Of a stretch of DNA of 34,428 nucleotides, positions 25,129-33,215 are shown one piece after another (the first letter of the stretch is position 1; every line of letters starts with the position of its first letter). The notes beneath the pieces were generated by a model. It did no database searches. It was not told the DNA's origin and saw nothing but the letters and a program-made list of their open reading frames with translations. Made by a program: the position numbers and the translations under genes. This stretch comes from Candidatus Acidiflorens stordalenmirensis (GTDB lineage: Bacteria; Acidobacteriota; Terriglobia; Terriglobales; Acidobacteriaceae): the NCBI GenBank assembly GCA_003139995.1, contig PLIC01000175.1:1-34428 (forward strand), written 5' to 3'.

Positions 25129-25287
25129 ATGGACCTCTCCATCATCTACGCGAACTGGAACTCGATGGATTACTTGTGCCGGTGCGTCGTAAGGATCTAC
25201 GAACACACGGGTGGTATCTCTTTCGAAATCATCGCTGTCGGCAGTGCGTCTCCTGCCATGCCAAGAACCATTTCATGGATTGCGTAA
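25129..25287 (+). pseudogene. Truncated N-terminus of a family 2 glycosyltransferase
   Basis: A 52-codon frame that starts MDLSIIYANWNSMDYLCRCV and matches the first 45 residues of the intact glycosyltransferase at 26524 (MDVSIIFVNWNSVDYLRECI). The two DNA segments look roughly two-thirds identical. Beyond residue 40 the fragment loses the nucleotide-binding pattern (VVDNASPAGD becomes VGSASPAMP) and soon ends in a stop. It therefore cannot be a functional enzyme. It lies just before DUF354 copy 2, with the intact copy just after it. This suggests local duplication or insertion that cut the first copy (inference). Confidence 0.7.
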
Positions 25288-25304
25288 CTTCAAAAGGGGA
25301 TGAG

Positions 25305-26465
25305 ATGTCAAGTATTACCAATCGAGGCGTTCGCGAGCCTTCCTCCGAAACTTCCTCAGGCACAACGCCGGTGAAAGTCGATAGTGCCAAGGCTGCTAGC
25401 CCGCCGCCGCAGCAGAGGACCCGTGGGAAAAAGATCTGGATCGACCTGGAGAATTCCCCCCATGTACCGTTCTTCAAACCGATCATTGAGGAGCTTGAAG
25501 AACGCGGACATTCGGTGTTACTGACGGCCAGAGATTGCTTCCAGGTATGTGATCTTGCCGATCTGCTTGGCCTGCAATACAAGCGAATCGGGCGCCATTA
25601 TGGCAAGCACATGCTGGCAAAGGTCGCGGGACTCGGGGTTCGGGTACTCCAGCTAAGTCCCACTGTTCTGAAGCATAAGCCGGATCTCGCCGTTTCGCAC
25701 GGTTCCAGGTCGATGTTCGTGCTCGCTTCTTTGCTGCGGATTCCCACGATCACGATCTGCGATTATGAACACGCGAGATGGACGAAGTTTGTAAATCCGT
25801 CTTGGGTAATGGCGCCAGATGTTATTCCTGACGAGGTGGTGCGCGGCCTGGGCTTCGACAAGACTCGTATTCTCAGATATCCAGGTATCAAAGAAGATGT
25901 TTATGCGCCCCTTTTCAAGCCCGATCCGTCGATCAAGAGCCGAATCGGCTTGAACACAGACGATCTAATCGTCACCTTGAGGCCCCCCGCAACGGAAGCG
26001 CACTACCATAACCCAGCGAGTGATCGGCTCCTGAATTGCGCACTCGAATTCTTGGGAAGCCAGTCCAATGTGAAAGTCGTGATTCTCCCCCGTACCAGCC
26101 AGCAAGAATCTGAACTGCGGAGAGCGTGGCCACAGAGATTTGCAGAGAAGCGATTTATCGTGCCACAACAGATCGTCGATGGACTAGATCTTATCTGGTA
26201 CTCGGACCTGGTTATCAGCGGCGGCGGTACCATGAATCGCGAGGCCGCGGCATTGGGGGTGCCCGTCTACAGCATCTTTCGTGGGAAGATCGGCGCGGTC
26301 GACCGTCATTTGGCCGATACTGGCCGGCTGGTTCTCCTCGAGAGCGCGGAAGATGTTCACCGCAAACTCCATCTTGTGCGCCGCCGGCCCGAAGCCACAC
26401 CGAACGTGGGCGGCCACTCGGCGCTCCAGGCCGTCGTGGACAACATTGTGGGGGTCCTGCAGTGA
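25305..26465 (+). CDS. DUF354 family protein, copy 2
   Basis: A 386-residue paralogue of the protein at 14929-16056. A Ser/Thr/Pro-rich N-terminal stretch of about 44 residues precedes the shared core (KKIWIDLENSPHVPFFKPII). The other blocks are also kept: VSHGSRSMFVL, RPPATEAHYHNPASD, DLVISGGGTMNREAAALGVP and VYSIFRGKIGAVD. The likely fold is GT-B-like, but the activity is not established. The start ATG 25305 has a good AAAAGGGGA just upstream. The core of the two copies is nearly collinear, with no large gaps, so both could be active. Two retained paralogues suggest that each acts on a different sugar or step (inference). A family 2 glycosyltransferase gene follows 58 bases downstream. Confidence 0.88.
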   Translation: MSSITNRGVREPSSETSSGTTPVKVDSAKAASPPPQQRTRGKKIWIDLENSPHVPFFKPIIEELEERGHSVLLTARDCFQVCDLADLLGLQYKRIGRHYGKHMLAKVAGLGVRVLQLSPTVLKHKPDLAVSHGSRSMFVLASLLRIPTITICDYEHARWTKFVNPSWVMAPDVIPDEVVRGLGFDKTRILRYPGIKEDVYAPLFKPDPSIKSRIGLNTDDLIVTLRPPATEAHYHNPASDRLLNCALEFLGSQSNVKVVILPRTSQQESELRRAWPQRFAEKRFIVPQQIVDGLDLIWYSDLVISGGGTMNREAAALGVPVYSIFRGKIGAVDRHLADTGRLVLLESAEDVHRKLHLVRRRPEATPNVGGHSALQAVVDNIVGVLQ

Positions 26466-26523
26466 CCTGCTAAACGGTCCGCTCGCTCCCCGAGATGTGG
26501 ACTTGATTAGTACTCGTGCTTCC

Positions 26524-27489
26524 ATGGACGTTTCAATCATCTTTGTGAACTGGAATTCGGTGGACTACCTGCGGGAGTGTATCCCCAGCATACGCAAATA
26601 TACCCAGGGGCTCTCCTATGAAATCATCGTCGTCGACAATGCTTCACCGGCTGGAGATGCGGACGTTATTGGACGCGAGTTCTCAGACATCGTGCTGATC
26701 AAGAGTGAGGAAAACCTCGGGTTTGCGGGGGCAAACAATCTTGGGTTCAAGCACTCTACTGGTAGATTCATTCTTTTCCTGAACCCCGACACGAAATTGA
26801 TCTCGCCCATCATCAACATCATGCTGAAACACTCACAATCCTTGCCGGACGCCGGGGTCGTGGGGTGCAAACTGCTGAATCGCGATCTTTCGGTTCAGAC
26901 CAGCTCGATCATGCAGTTTCCAACGATTTTCAATGAGCTGTTTCAATTCGAATACTTGCGGCTGCGATGGCCCGGATTTTGGGGGATCGGACCGCTATTT
27001 TCGAGCGGTACGGAACCTGCCAAGGCCGAGGTGATATCTGGGGCCTGTATGTTGATCAGGAGGGAAGCGTTTGAGAAGGTGGGCATGTTCAGTGAAGAGT
27101 ACTTCATGTACGCCGAAGATATGGATTTGTGCTACAAGATCGCGAAGGCAGGATGGACGAACTACTATGTGGGTGAGGCAGTGGCGGTGCATTACGCGGG
27201 CACAAGCAGTCCACGCGTGTGGCAACTCGCTGCGAAGTCGAAATCTATGCTGAAATTTTGCGAGAAGTTTTACGGGCGCTTCTACACGTGGCTCTTTCGG
27301 ATCGCGTTGGCCGGCAATGCGGTCGCCCGTCTGACCGTCATCTACGGGTTGTCGCTTTTCGGAAGGAAGGAATCTCTACAGTCCTCGATCGTGAAATGGA
27401 CCACGATGCTTAAGACGTTAATCAATCCGTCCACTTGCGACGAAATGGTCCCCTCCCGCAAGGCGGTCGCGTCCCAAGTCCGGCCTTGA
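26524..27489 (+). CDS. Family 2 glycosyltransferase (WbbL-like)
   Basis: A 321-residue GT2 enzyme. The N-terminal GT-A motifs are SIIFVNWNS (4-12), EIIVVDNAS (33-41) and the metal-binding FLNPDT (85-90, in place of DxD). YAEDMDLCYKIAKAGW (196-211) carries the catalytic-base ED pair. The nearest named families are WbbL/RfbF rhamnosyltransferases, but the sugar transferred is unknown. It would add one sugar of the repeat unit from a nucleotide-sugar donor on the cytoplasmic side. The start is the ATG 58 bases after the DUF354 stop; no clear ribosome binding site is visible. A truncated relative lies at 25129. Confidence 0.92.
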   Translation: MDVSIIFVNWNSVDYLRECIPSIRKYTQGLSYEIIVVDNASPAGDADVIGREFSDIVLIKSEENLGFAGANNLGFKHSTGRFILFLNPDTKLISPIINIMLKHSQSLPDAGVVGCKLLNRDLSVQTSSIMQFPTIFNELFQFEYLRLRWPGFWGIGPLFSSGTEPAKAEVISGACMLIRREAFEKVGMFSEEYFMYAEDMDLCYKIAKAGWTNYYVGEAVAVHYAGTSSPRVWQLAAKSKSMLKFCEKFYGRFYTWLFRIALAGNAVARLTVIYGLSLFGRKESLQSSIVKWTTMLKTLINPSTCDEMVPSRKAVASQVRP

Positions 27490-27536
27490 CGCCGAGATCT
27501 GGGACTATCGGGTACCAAAGAAAGAGGTAACAGGAA

Positions 27537-28409
27537 ATGCCGACGACGCCAAAACGTATCATCTTCCTCACGGGAAGCTTGCTTGTCGAAGCGGGCGATC
27601 TGCTGTGGAACAATGCCCGGAGATTGCTGGGCCTGCGGCCACATGGAAGTTGTGTGGTTCTGACCTATCATTCCGTGACCTCGGAGGAGCGTCCGCTGTT
27701 TGCCCGTCAGATGGACACTTTGCTCCGTTATGCGAAGCCGGTGCGCGCTGACATAGAAGCTCTTCCGCCCAAGGGAGGGCGATACGCGGCGGTCACATTC
27801 GATGACGGGATGCAGAACATCGTGGACAATGCCTTGCCCGAACTGGAGAAGAGAAGCATCCCGACAACGCTTTTTATTATTACGGACGTATTGGGAAAGC
27901 TCCCTGACTGGGAATATTTCGGACCAAAAGACACCGGACAAGAGCGTGTTATGAGCGAGGAGCAACTGCGAAAGCTGCCCTCCGCTATCGTGGAGATCGC
28001 GTCCCACACCATGACCCACCCGGTGCTGCCGCAGATCGACCGGGAGAAACTCGCCCAGGAAGTCGAAGGGTCTCGCGCCAAACTGGCCAAAATGCTGGGC
28101 CGAGAAATCAAGCTCCTCAGCTTCCCCTACGGAGCATTTAACGATGACGTCGTCGACGCATGCCGAAAGGCCGGCTACGAGCGCGTCTTCTCGGCGTTGC
28201 CCTATTTCGCGTTCTCCGAGCCCCAGGAGTTCCTGACCGGGCGCATGGGGGTCTACCCTACCGATTGGCCCATCGAGTTTCGTCTCAAAGTGCTGGGAGC
28301 GTACCGCTGGCTCCCATTCATGTTCGATCTAAAACGCAAGGTGCTGTCTCGATTGCGGGGACAGTCAGCCAGAGAGCTTGGACTAAAACCTGGAGAGAAG
28401 ACTGCATGA
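27537..28409 (+). CDS. Polysaccharide deacetylase (NodB-like)
   Basis: A 290-residue NodB-family carbohydrate esterase 4 protein. It contains the metal-binding TFDDG (87-91, catalytic Asp89 and metal Asp90) and SHTMTHP (156-162, His157 and His161). LSFPYGAFND is the usual later motif. YHS (44-46) marks the beginning of the domain. It probably removes an N-acetyl group from a sugar in the repeat unit. There is no clear signal peptide, so a cytoplasmic or membrane-face reaction is more likely than a periplasmic one. AGAGG precedes the ATG. Its stop overlaps the start of the acyl carrier protein gene by four bases (ATGA), which ties it to an acylation step. Confidence 0.92.
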   Translation: MPTTPKRIIFLTGSLLVEAGDLLWNNARRLLGLRPHGSCVVLTYHSVTSEERPLFARQMDTLLRYAKPVRADIEALPPKGGRYAAVTFDDGMQNIVDNALPELEKRSIPTTLFIITDVLGKLPDWEYFGPKDTGQERVMSEEQLRKLPSAIVEIASHTMTHPVLPQIDREKLAQEVEGSRAKLAKMLGREIKLLSFPYGAFNDDVVDACRKAGYERVFSALPYFAFSEPQEFLTGRMGVYPTDWPIEFRLKVLGAYRWLPFMFDLKRKVLSRLRGQSARELGLKPGEKTA

Positions 28410-28639
28410 CTGCTACGGAGAACCAAGTTGCAGAGGTCCTTTTGGAGATTTTTGCTACCAAGGGCCTTGCTCAGCCCCGGTTGCTGGCAGACACGGCGCT
28501 GGATCAATTAGGCCTCGAATCGCTGGACTTTGCCCAAGCGGTGATCCGGCTGGAGGAACTCACCGGTAAGGACCCGTTTGCCACGGGGGACGACTACCAG
28601 ATCAAAACGTTGTCCGACCTTGCTGTACTGTACGCCTGA
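28406..28639 (+). CDS. Acyl carrier protein
   Basis: A 77-residue acyl carrier protein. The phosphopantetheine site is LGLESLDF, with Ser39 as the attachment residue and Glu instead of the usual Asp in the DSL motif. The helical pattern on both sides (AQAVIRLEELTG, IKTLSDLAVLY) is normal. It starts at an ATG overlapping the deacetylase stop, with GGAGAGAAG as the ribosome binding site. The ligase gene follows after 15 bases. This ACP would carry an acyl group activated by the ligase and changed by the reductase downstream. It is too embedded in the cassette to be the housekeeping fatty-acid ACP. Confidence 0.93.
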   Translation: MTATENQVAEVLLEIFATKGLAQPRLLADTALDQLGLESLDFAQAVIRLEELTGKDPFATGDDYQIKTLSDLAVLYA

Positions 28640-28654
28640 AGAACGGCTTCTGAG

Positions 28655-30004
28655 ATGCTGAGTTCCATAATTCTGGAAGAAACAATCCCTCTGGCGCAAG
28701 AGGCGGTGGTCACCCGCGGCCGGCCGGCCACCTGGGAACAGTTGCGGGCCCAAGCGCATGATATGACCGCCGCTTTTGCGGCTCTCAGGTCGCGTCGTGT
28801 GGGAGTGTCGTTCCGCGCCGCGGGCGAGAGTTATGCGGCCCTGGCAGCCTTGGACAAGCTCGAGTCCGACACATTCTTGTTCGATGCACATCTCCCGCTG
28901 GAGGAAATGCTGGCGCTTGCGAGAAAGCTGAAGCTGGGTGCGGTCTTGGCCGCGCCGCCCGGCGGGCAGTCTTCAGGGTTCAGCGTTCACGAATTGTGTG
29001 GCGAGGAAAAGTGGAGTGGCAGCGGCACGGTTACCATCTTGACTTCGGGCAGCACGGGAGAGCCGAAAGCGGCCCGGCACACGTGGGAAAGCCTCTCGCG
29101 TCCGGTTCGAAAAGGGCCTGATGGCGCCGCGCCGCGGTGGCTGCTCACGTACCGGCCCAATCTGTACGCCGGACTGCAGGTCATGCTGCAGTGCTTCGCC
29201 GACCGGGGCACCTTGGCCATTCCTGACGCGGACATGGATCCGCGCGCTATGGCCCAGTTTATGTGCGATGCCGGAGTGCAGTTTGTGTCGGCGACGCCTT
29301 CCTTCTGGCGGCGCTTGCTGATCCTTGTCGACTCGGACCTGCTGAAGAGAGCACCCCTCGTGCAAATCACATTAGGTGGGGAAGTGGTCGATCAGCCTTT
29401 GCTGGACAGGTTGAAACAGTATTTTCCCCAGGTTCGTTTGGCGCACATTTATGCCACCACGGAGCTTGGCCGGTGTTTCTCGGTCCATGATGGGATGGCA
29501 GGGTTCCCCGCCAGTTATCTCGGGAAGGTACTTCCGGACAGATCCGAACTTAGAATCCAGGACGGCGAGCTTCTGGTAAGGTCGGCGAATTCCATGAGGA
29601 TGTATGACCCGCATTCTGGGCAGCAGACCCTGAGCACGGACTGGTTTGCGACGGGCGACCTGGTGGAACTGAAGGGGAATCGGGTGTATTTTGTGGGCCG
29701 CAGGACAGACATGATCAATGTGGCCGGAAGCAAAGTGTACCCGATGGAAGTGGAACGTGTGATCCGAGTTGTTCCTGGAGTCTCTGACGTGCGGGTTTTT
29801 GGCAAGGTTTCATCGGTGGCTGGGGAACTGGTCGCGTGTGAGATTGTCCCGGCCCCGGGTCAAGATCCGGAGGCGCTAAAGATGCGGGTCAATCAGGTTT
29901 GCCGGTCCGCGCTTTCGAGCCCGCAGCAGCCCCGATTGATTAAACTGGTCGATCAAATCGGTCTGTCTGCGGCAGGCAAGACCCTCCGAAGCAGGACTTC
30001 ATGA
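28655..30004 (+). CDS. AMP-forming acyl-ACP/acyl-CoA ligase
   Basis: A 449-residue adenylating enzyme. The P-loop is TSGSTGEPK (130-138). The ATP motifs YATTE (266-270) and TGD (333-335) and the hinge VYFVGRRTDMINVAGSK (344-360) are in order. The C-terminal catalytic lysine is Lys442 (AAGKTLR). It is about 60-100 residues shorter than usual acyl-CoA synthetases, mainly at the N-terminus. With an ACP 15 bases upstream, the likely job is to load a carboxylic acid on that carrier. Ligase and ACP pairs occur in exosortase-A-associated EPS loci (TIGR03098 kind), but the acid is not known. The stop overlaps the SDR start (ATGA). Confidence 0.9.
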   Translation: MLSSIILEETIPLAQEAVVTRGRPATWEQLRAQAHDMTAAFAALRSRRVGVSFRAAGESYAALAALDKLESDTFLFDAHLPLEEMLALARKLKLGAVLAAPPGGQSSGFSVHELCGEEKWSGSGTVTILTSGSTGEPKAARHTWESLSRPVRKGPDGAAPRWLLTYRPNLYAGLQVMLQCFADRGTLAIPDADMDPRAMAQFMCDAGVQFVSATPSFWRRLLILVDSDLLKRAPLVQITLGGEVVDQPLLDRLKQYFPQVRLAHIYATTELGRCFSVHDGMAGFPASYLGKVLPDRSELRIQDGELLVRSANSMRMYDPHSGQQTLSTDWFATGDLVELKGNRVYFVGRRTDMINVAGSKVYPMEVERVIRVVPGVSDVRVFGKVSSVAGELVACEIVPAPGQDPEALKMRVNQVCRSALSSPQQPRLIKLVDQIGLSAAGKTLRSRTS

Positions 30005-30744
30005 GCAACCGATCGACTGGACAACCCAGACACGTTGTTATCAGTGGGGGCAGCCGCGGGCTGGGAAAGGCAATTGTGCAGGGGTTGCTCGATGCCGGTT
30101 ATCAGGTCAGCACTTTCAGCCGCAATTCATCCGAATTCATCGAAAGGTTCGCAGGAAGAGAAGGCTTCTATTTCGCTCGGGCAGACCTTGCCGATGGCCC
30201 TTCAGTTTCATCGTTTCTAAAATCGGCCGAGGCATTGTTCGGCCGCCCTTATGCGTTGATCAATTGTGCGGCGATTGCGGTGGACGGTCTCCTAGCCACT
30301 ACTTCGGAAGATTCCATCAGGAAACTACTACTGGTGAATGCCGAAGGCACATTGCGCTTCACTCGGCTGGTCGTGCGGAGAATGCTGTCGGCGAGAAGTG
30401 GCGGGGTCATTCTAAACATCTCCTCAATCAGTTCGCTGCGTGGCTTCACGGGAATGTCGGCTTATGCTTTTACCAAAGGTGGGCTGGACGCCTTCACCCG
30501 CGCGCTGGCACGCGAATTAGGGGAGCAGAAAATACGTGTCAATTCCATCGCGCCCGGTTACTACGACACGGACATGAGCCACAATATGTCCAATGCGCAT
30601 AAACAACAGATCCTGCGCCGTACACCGTTGGGGCGTTTGGGATCGCCCGAGGACGTGGTGGGGGCTGTCCTGTTCTTCCTGTCCGACCAGGCGAGTTTTA
30701 TCACCGGGCAGTGTTTGGTGATCGATGGCGGGAGCACGGTTTGA
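30001..30744 (+). CDS. FabG-like short-chain dehydrogenase/reductase
   Basis: A 247-residue classical SDR. The cofactor motif is GGSRGLG (16-22). NCAA (88-91) stands where NNAG is usual. Ser142, Tyr155 and Lys159 form the catalytic set (YAFTK), and INSIAPG appears here as VNSIAPGYYDT. It resembles 3-oxoacyl-ACP reductases and would reduce a keto group on the carrier-bound acyl chain or on a sugar. The choice of an acyl-ACP substrate is inferred from its coupling to the ACP and ligase genes. The start ATG overlaps the ligase stop by four bases. Its substrate may also be a nucleotide sugar. Confidence 0.9.
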   Translation: MSNRSTGQPRHVVISGGSRGLGKAIVQGLLDAGYQVSTFSRNSSEFIERFAGREGFYFARADLADGPSVSSFLKSAEALFGRPYALINCAAIAVDGLLATTSEDSIRKLLLVNAEGTLRFTRLVVRRMLSARSGGVILNISSISSLRGFTGMSAYAFTKGGLDAFTRALARELGEQKIRVNSIAPGYYDTDMSHNMSNAHKQQILRRTPLGRLGSPEDVVGAVLFFLSDQASFITGQCLVIDGGSTV

Positions 30745-30860
30745 GTCTTTGGCAGTTCAAGAATCGACTAGGTTCACTATTGTCTACTTGCTTGCTTTGG
30801 TATCGCGAAGTCTGTGACGCAAGCGTTGAACCGGAAACTTAGGGAGGGTTTCGACATCAA

Positions 30861-31979
30861 ATGGCTATACGGACATTCGTGGAAGCCGATGTTCCCCAGG
30901 TAGCGGACTTGGTATGGAAGGTACTTCATGAAAGGGAAGGGGCCTCGCCGTCAAACCTGAGGTCCTATTTCAGGGAGCTGTTCCTCGAAAACCCTTGGCA
31001 TGAGGAAGGCATCGTTTCCCGTGTAGCCGAAGACAACCAAGGGAAGATCGTTGCGTTCTTCGGAACAATCGCGCGCCGGATGACCTTCCAGGGGAAGACC
31101 ATTCGATTCGCGTTTGGCAGCAATTTTGTGGTCGATCCGGAAAGCCGCGCGACCATGGCGGCCATACAACTGCTCCGGGCGTTCATGAAAGGCCCGCAGG
31201 ACGTTTCCATCACTGATTCAGCGAACGAGAACAGCCGGCAGATGCTGCGGAGCCTTGGGTTTACGGTTGTGCCCGTATACAGCCTGCTTTGGGCCCGTCC
31301 ACTGCGGCCGTCTTTCTATGCTCTCCATGGTGTGGCCCGCCTGAAGAAAAGCAAACTAGCGAGAACGGTGAGCGCCATTGCGAAGCCGTTCAGCGCTCTG
31401 GCTGATGCTGTGATCGTACGCATGCCACTCAGCCCGTTTCGGCAGTTTGAACACGATACCATCGGAGAAGAACTTGACCTCGACACCCATCTGCAGGCGC
31501 TGGCTAAACTGCCCAAGAACTGGCTCCTCCCGGAATACGACCGTGCTTCCCTGAAGTGGGTAGTCGATTTCGTAGTTAGAAATAAATCCCTGGGTGAGGA
31601 AGTCCGAAAGGTGGTCGTGCGGGACAAGGATCGCAAGGTGCTGGGTTGGTACATGTACTACGTGGACCGGGGTGAGGTAGGAGAAGTGCTCCAGGTTGGA
31701 GCGGAAACGGCCTCGATGGCCAAGGTGCTCGACCACCTCTTCCACGATGCTTGGAAGCGGGGGATGATCGGGCTCCATGGCCGGCTCGAGCCACAGTTCA
31801 TGGAAGACTTGACACTGAAGTCCTGTTTCTTCCTGCGCAATGGAAGTTGGACACTGGTGCATTCCAGCAAACCGGAACTGCTGGCATTGGTGCAAAGTGG
31901 CACTGCATTCTTCTCGCGCATCGATGGCGAGTGGGGGCTGCGGCCGCCGCGCGTGTTTGCGGCAGGGGTTTCCGCATGA
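30861..31979 (+). CDS. GNAT-family acyltransferase-like protein
   Basis: A 372-residue protein with an N-terminal GNAT domain (MAIRTFVEADVPQVADLVWK, then GKIVAFFGTIARRMTFQGKT, and DSANENSRQMLRSLGF at about 117-132). A second, GNAT-like half follows (GWYMYYVDRGEVGEVLQVGA). Two-lobed proteins of this type occur in EPS clusters, where they may acylate an amino sugar. It follows the ACP-ligase-SDR cassette after a 116-bp gap, so it is the best candidate to move the ACP-bound acyl group (inference). AGGGAGGG lies 12 bases before the ATG, slightly far. Confidence 0.75.
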   Translation: MAIRTFVEADVPQVADLVWKVLHEREGASPSNLRSYFRELFLENPWHEEGIVSRVAEDNQGKIVAFFGTIARRMTFQGKTIRFAFGSNFVVDPESRATMAAIQLLRAFMKGPQDVSITDSANENSRQMLRSLGFTVVPVYSLLWARPLRPSFYALHGVARLKKSKLARTVSAIAKPFSALADAVIVRMPLSPFRQFEHDTIGEELDLDTHLQALAKLPKNWLLPEYDRASLKWVVDFVVRNKSLGEEVRKVVVRDKDRKVLGWYMYYVDRGEVGEVLQVGAETASMAKVLDHLFHDAWKRGMIGLHGRLEPQFMEDLTLKSCFFLRNGSWTLVHSSKPELLALVQSGTAFFSRIDGEWGLRPPRVFAAGVSA

Positions 31980-32187
31980 GGCGCTGAATTAAGATGGTAT
32001 GCGGGCAGCGGTAAAGTGACAGCTCACGCACCGCGGGCTTTGCCGCCAAGGCTGCGTGGTTCCCCTTGGTGAGGCGGATCAACTCGGGGAAGCGGCGGGC
32101 ATCGTCGAAAACTGTAAGAAGCGACGTGCCGCAAACTCCGGTCCTACCGCTTGAGGACCAGGGGCCAACGATGACTTCGAATTTCTT

Positions 32188-33177
32188 ATGAGTGCTCCAG
32201 TTGGACGCAAGTACGTCCTGATCACTGCCGCTCACAATGAAGAGGCCTACGTCGAGCGCACGTTGCAGTCCGTCGTCGCTCAGGTCCAGAAGCCTCTGAA
32301 GTGGGTGGTCGTCAATGACCGGTCCACAGACCGAACCGGGCCGATTGTTGAAGCCTATGCCAAGCAATATGAATTCATCGAATTGGTTGAAGCGCGCGGA
32401 GAGCAGGGGAGAGGATTCTCCTCCAAAGTGCATGCCCTGAGCCTGGGATATCAGCGGCTGCAAGGTCTGGACTACGATTTTCTTGGCATTCTGGACGGAG
32501 ACATTTCCTTCGATCCGCAATATTACAGCGAGCTTTTGGCGAAGTTTTCGCTGGACCCGAAATTGGGGTTATGTGGCGGCTTTATCTACGAAGAAGAGCG
32601 GGGCGAATTCCAGAGTCGTAAGCCGAACACGCCGCTTTCCGTGGCCGGGGCCACCCAGGTGTTCCGGCGCGAATGTTATGAAGCGATCGGCGGCCTGCGG
32701 CCCATCCCATACGGCGGAGAAGATTGGTGCGCCGAGGTGGGCGTGCGTATGCGGGGCTGGAAAGTGCAAGCATTCCCGGAACTGAAGGCTTTTCATCACC
32801 GAGCCACAGGAACTGGCGGCAGCCTACTGCGCTATTTGTACCGACAAGGGAAGATGGATTACGCTTTGGGCAGCCTGCCATCGTTTGAAATCGTGAAGTG
32901 CGCGCGGCGAGTCATGGAAAACCCTTTTGTTCTCAATGCGGCGGCACGCTGGACTGGGTTCTGTGTTTCTTCCCTGCGCCGCGCACCTCGACTAGTATCA
33001 AAGGAGTTCATCGATTACTTGCGGGAAGAGCAGCGCCAGCGGTTGCGCGCCATGATCCGAGCGGGATCAAAAGCGCCGGAATTTAATTCTTCTGTAGATA
33101 AGCCCGTGCAGAAAACGCTGGGAAGCGCGCCATCCCATGATTGCGTTGCAGGCGACACGGGGAAGCCCTCCCCCTAG
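32188..33177 (+). CDS. Family 2 glycosyltransferase
   Basis: A 329-residue GT2 enzyme of the GT-A fold. Motifs are VLITAAHNEEAYVERTLQSV (10-29), VVVNDRSTDRT (40-50), the DxD motif ILDGDISFD (101-109) and GGEDW (176-180). The last 60 residues are hydrophilic and basic (SKEFIDYLREEQRQRLRAMI). It differs clearly from the glycosyltransferase at 26524 and likely adds another sugar of the repeat unit. A 208-bp gap precedes it, in which I see no supported gene. The start ATG has no good ribosome binding site. Confidence 0.92.
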   Translation: MSAPVGRKYVLITAAHNEEAYVERTLQSVVAQVQKPLKWVVVNDRSTDRTGPIVEAYAKQYEFIELVEARGEQGRGFSSKVHALSLGYQRLQGLDYDFLGILDGDISFDPQYYSELLAKFSLDPKLGLCGGFIYEEERGEFQSRKPNTPLSVAGATQVFRRECYEAIGGLRPIPYGGEDWCAEVGVRMRGWKVQAFPELKAFHHRATGTGGSLLRYLYRQGKMDYALGSLPSFEIVKCARRVMENPFVLNAAARWTGFCVSSLRRAPRLVSKEFIDYLREEQRQRLRAMIRAGSKAPEFNSSVDKPVQKTLGSAPSHDCVAGDTGKPSP

Positions 33178-33215
33178 CAGCGCCACAGTATAATCAGTCT
33201 GCTTCCTGACTCCAA

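Noticed and set aside
31980-32187. Minus-strand open reading through the gap before the second glycosyltransferase (SLLTVFDDARRFPELIRLTK and similar)
   Set aside because: It looks somewhat protein-like, but it continues as antisense of the glycosyltransferase and has no start or family match, so I do not call a gene.
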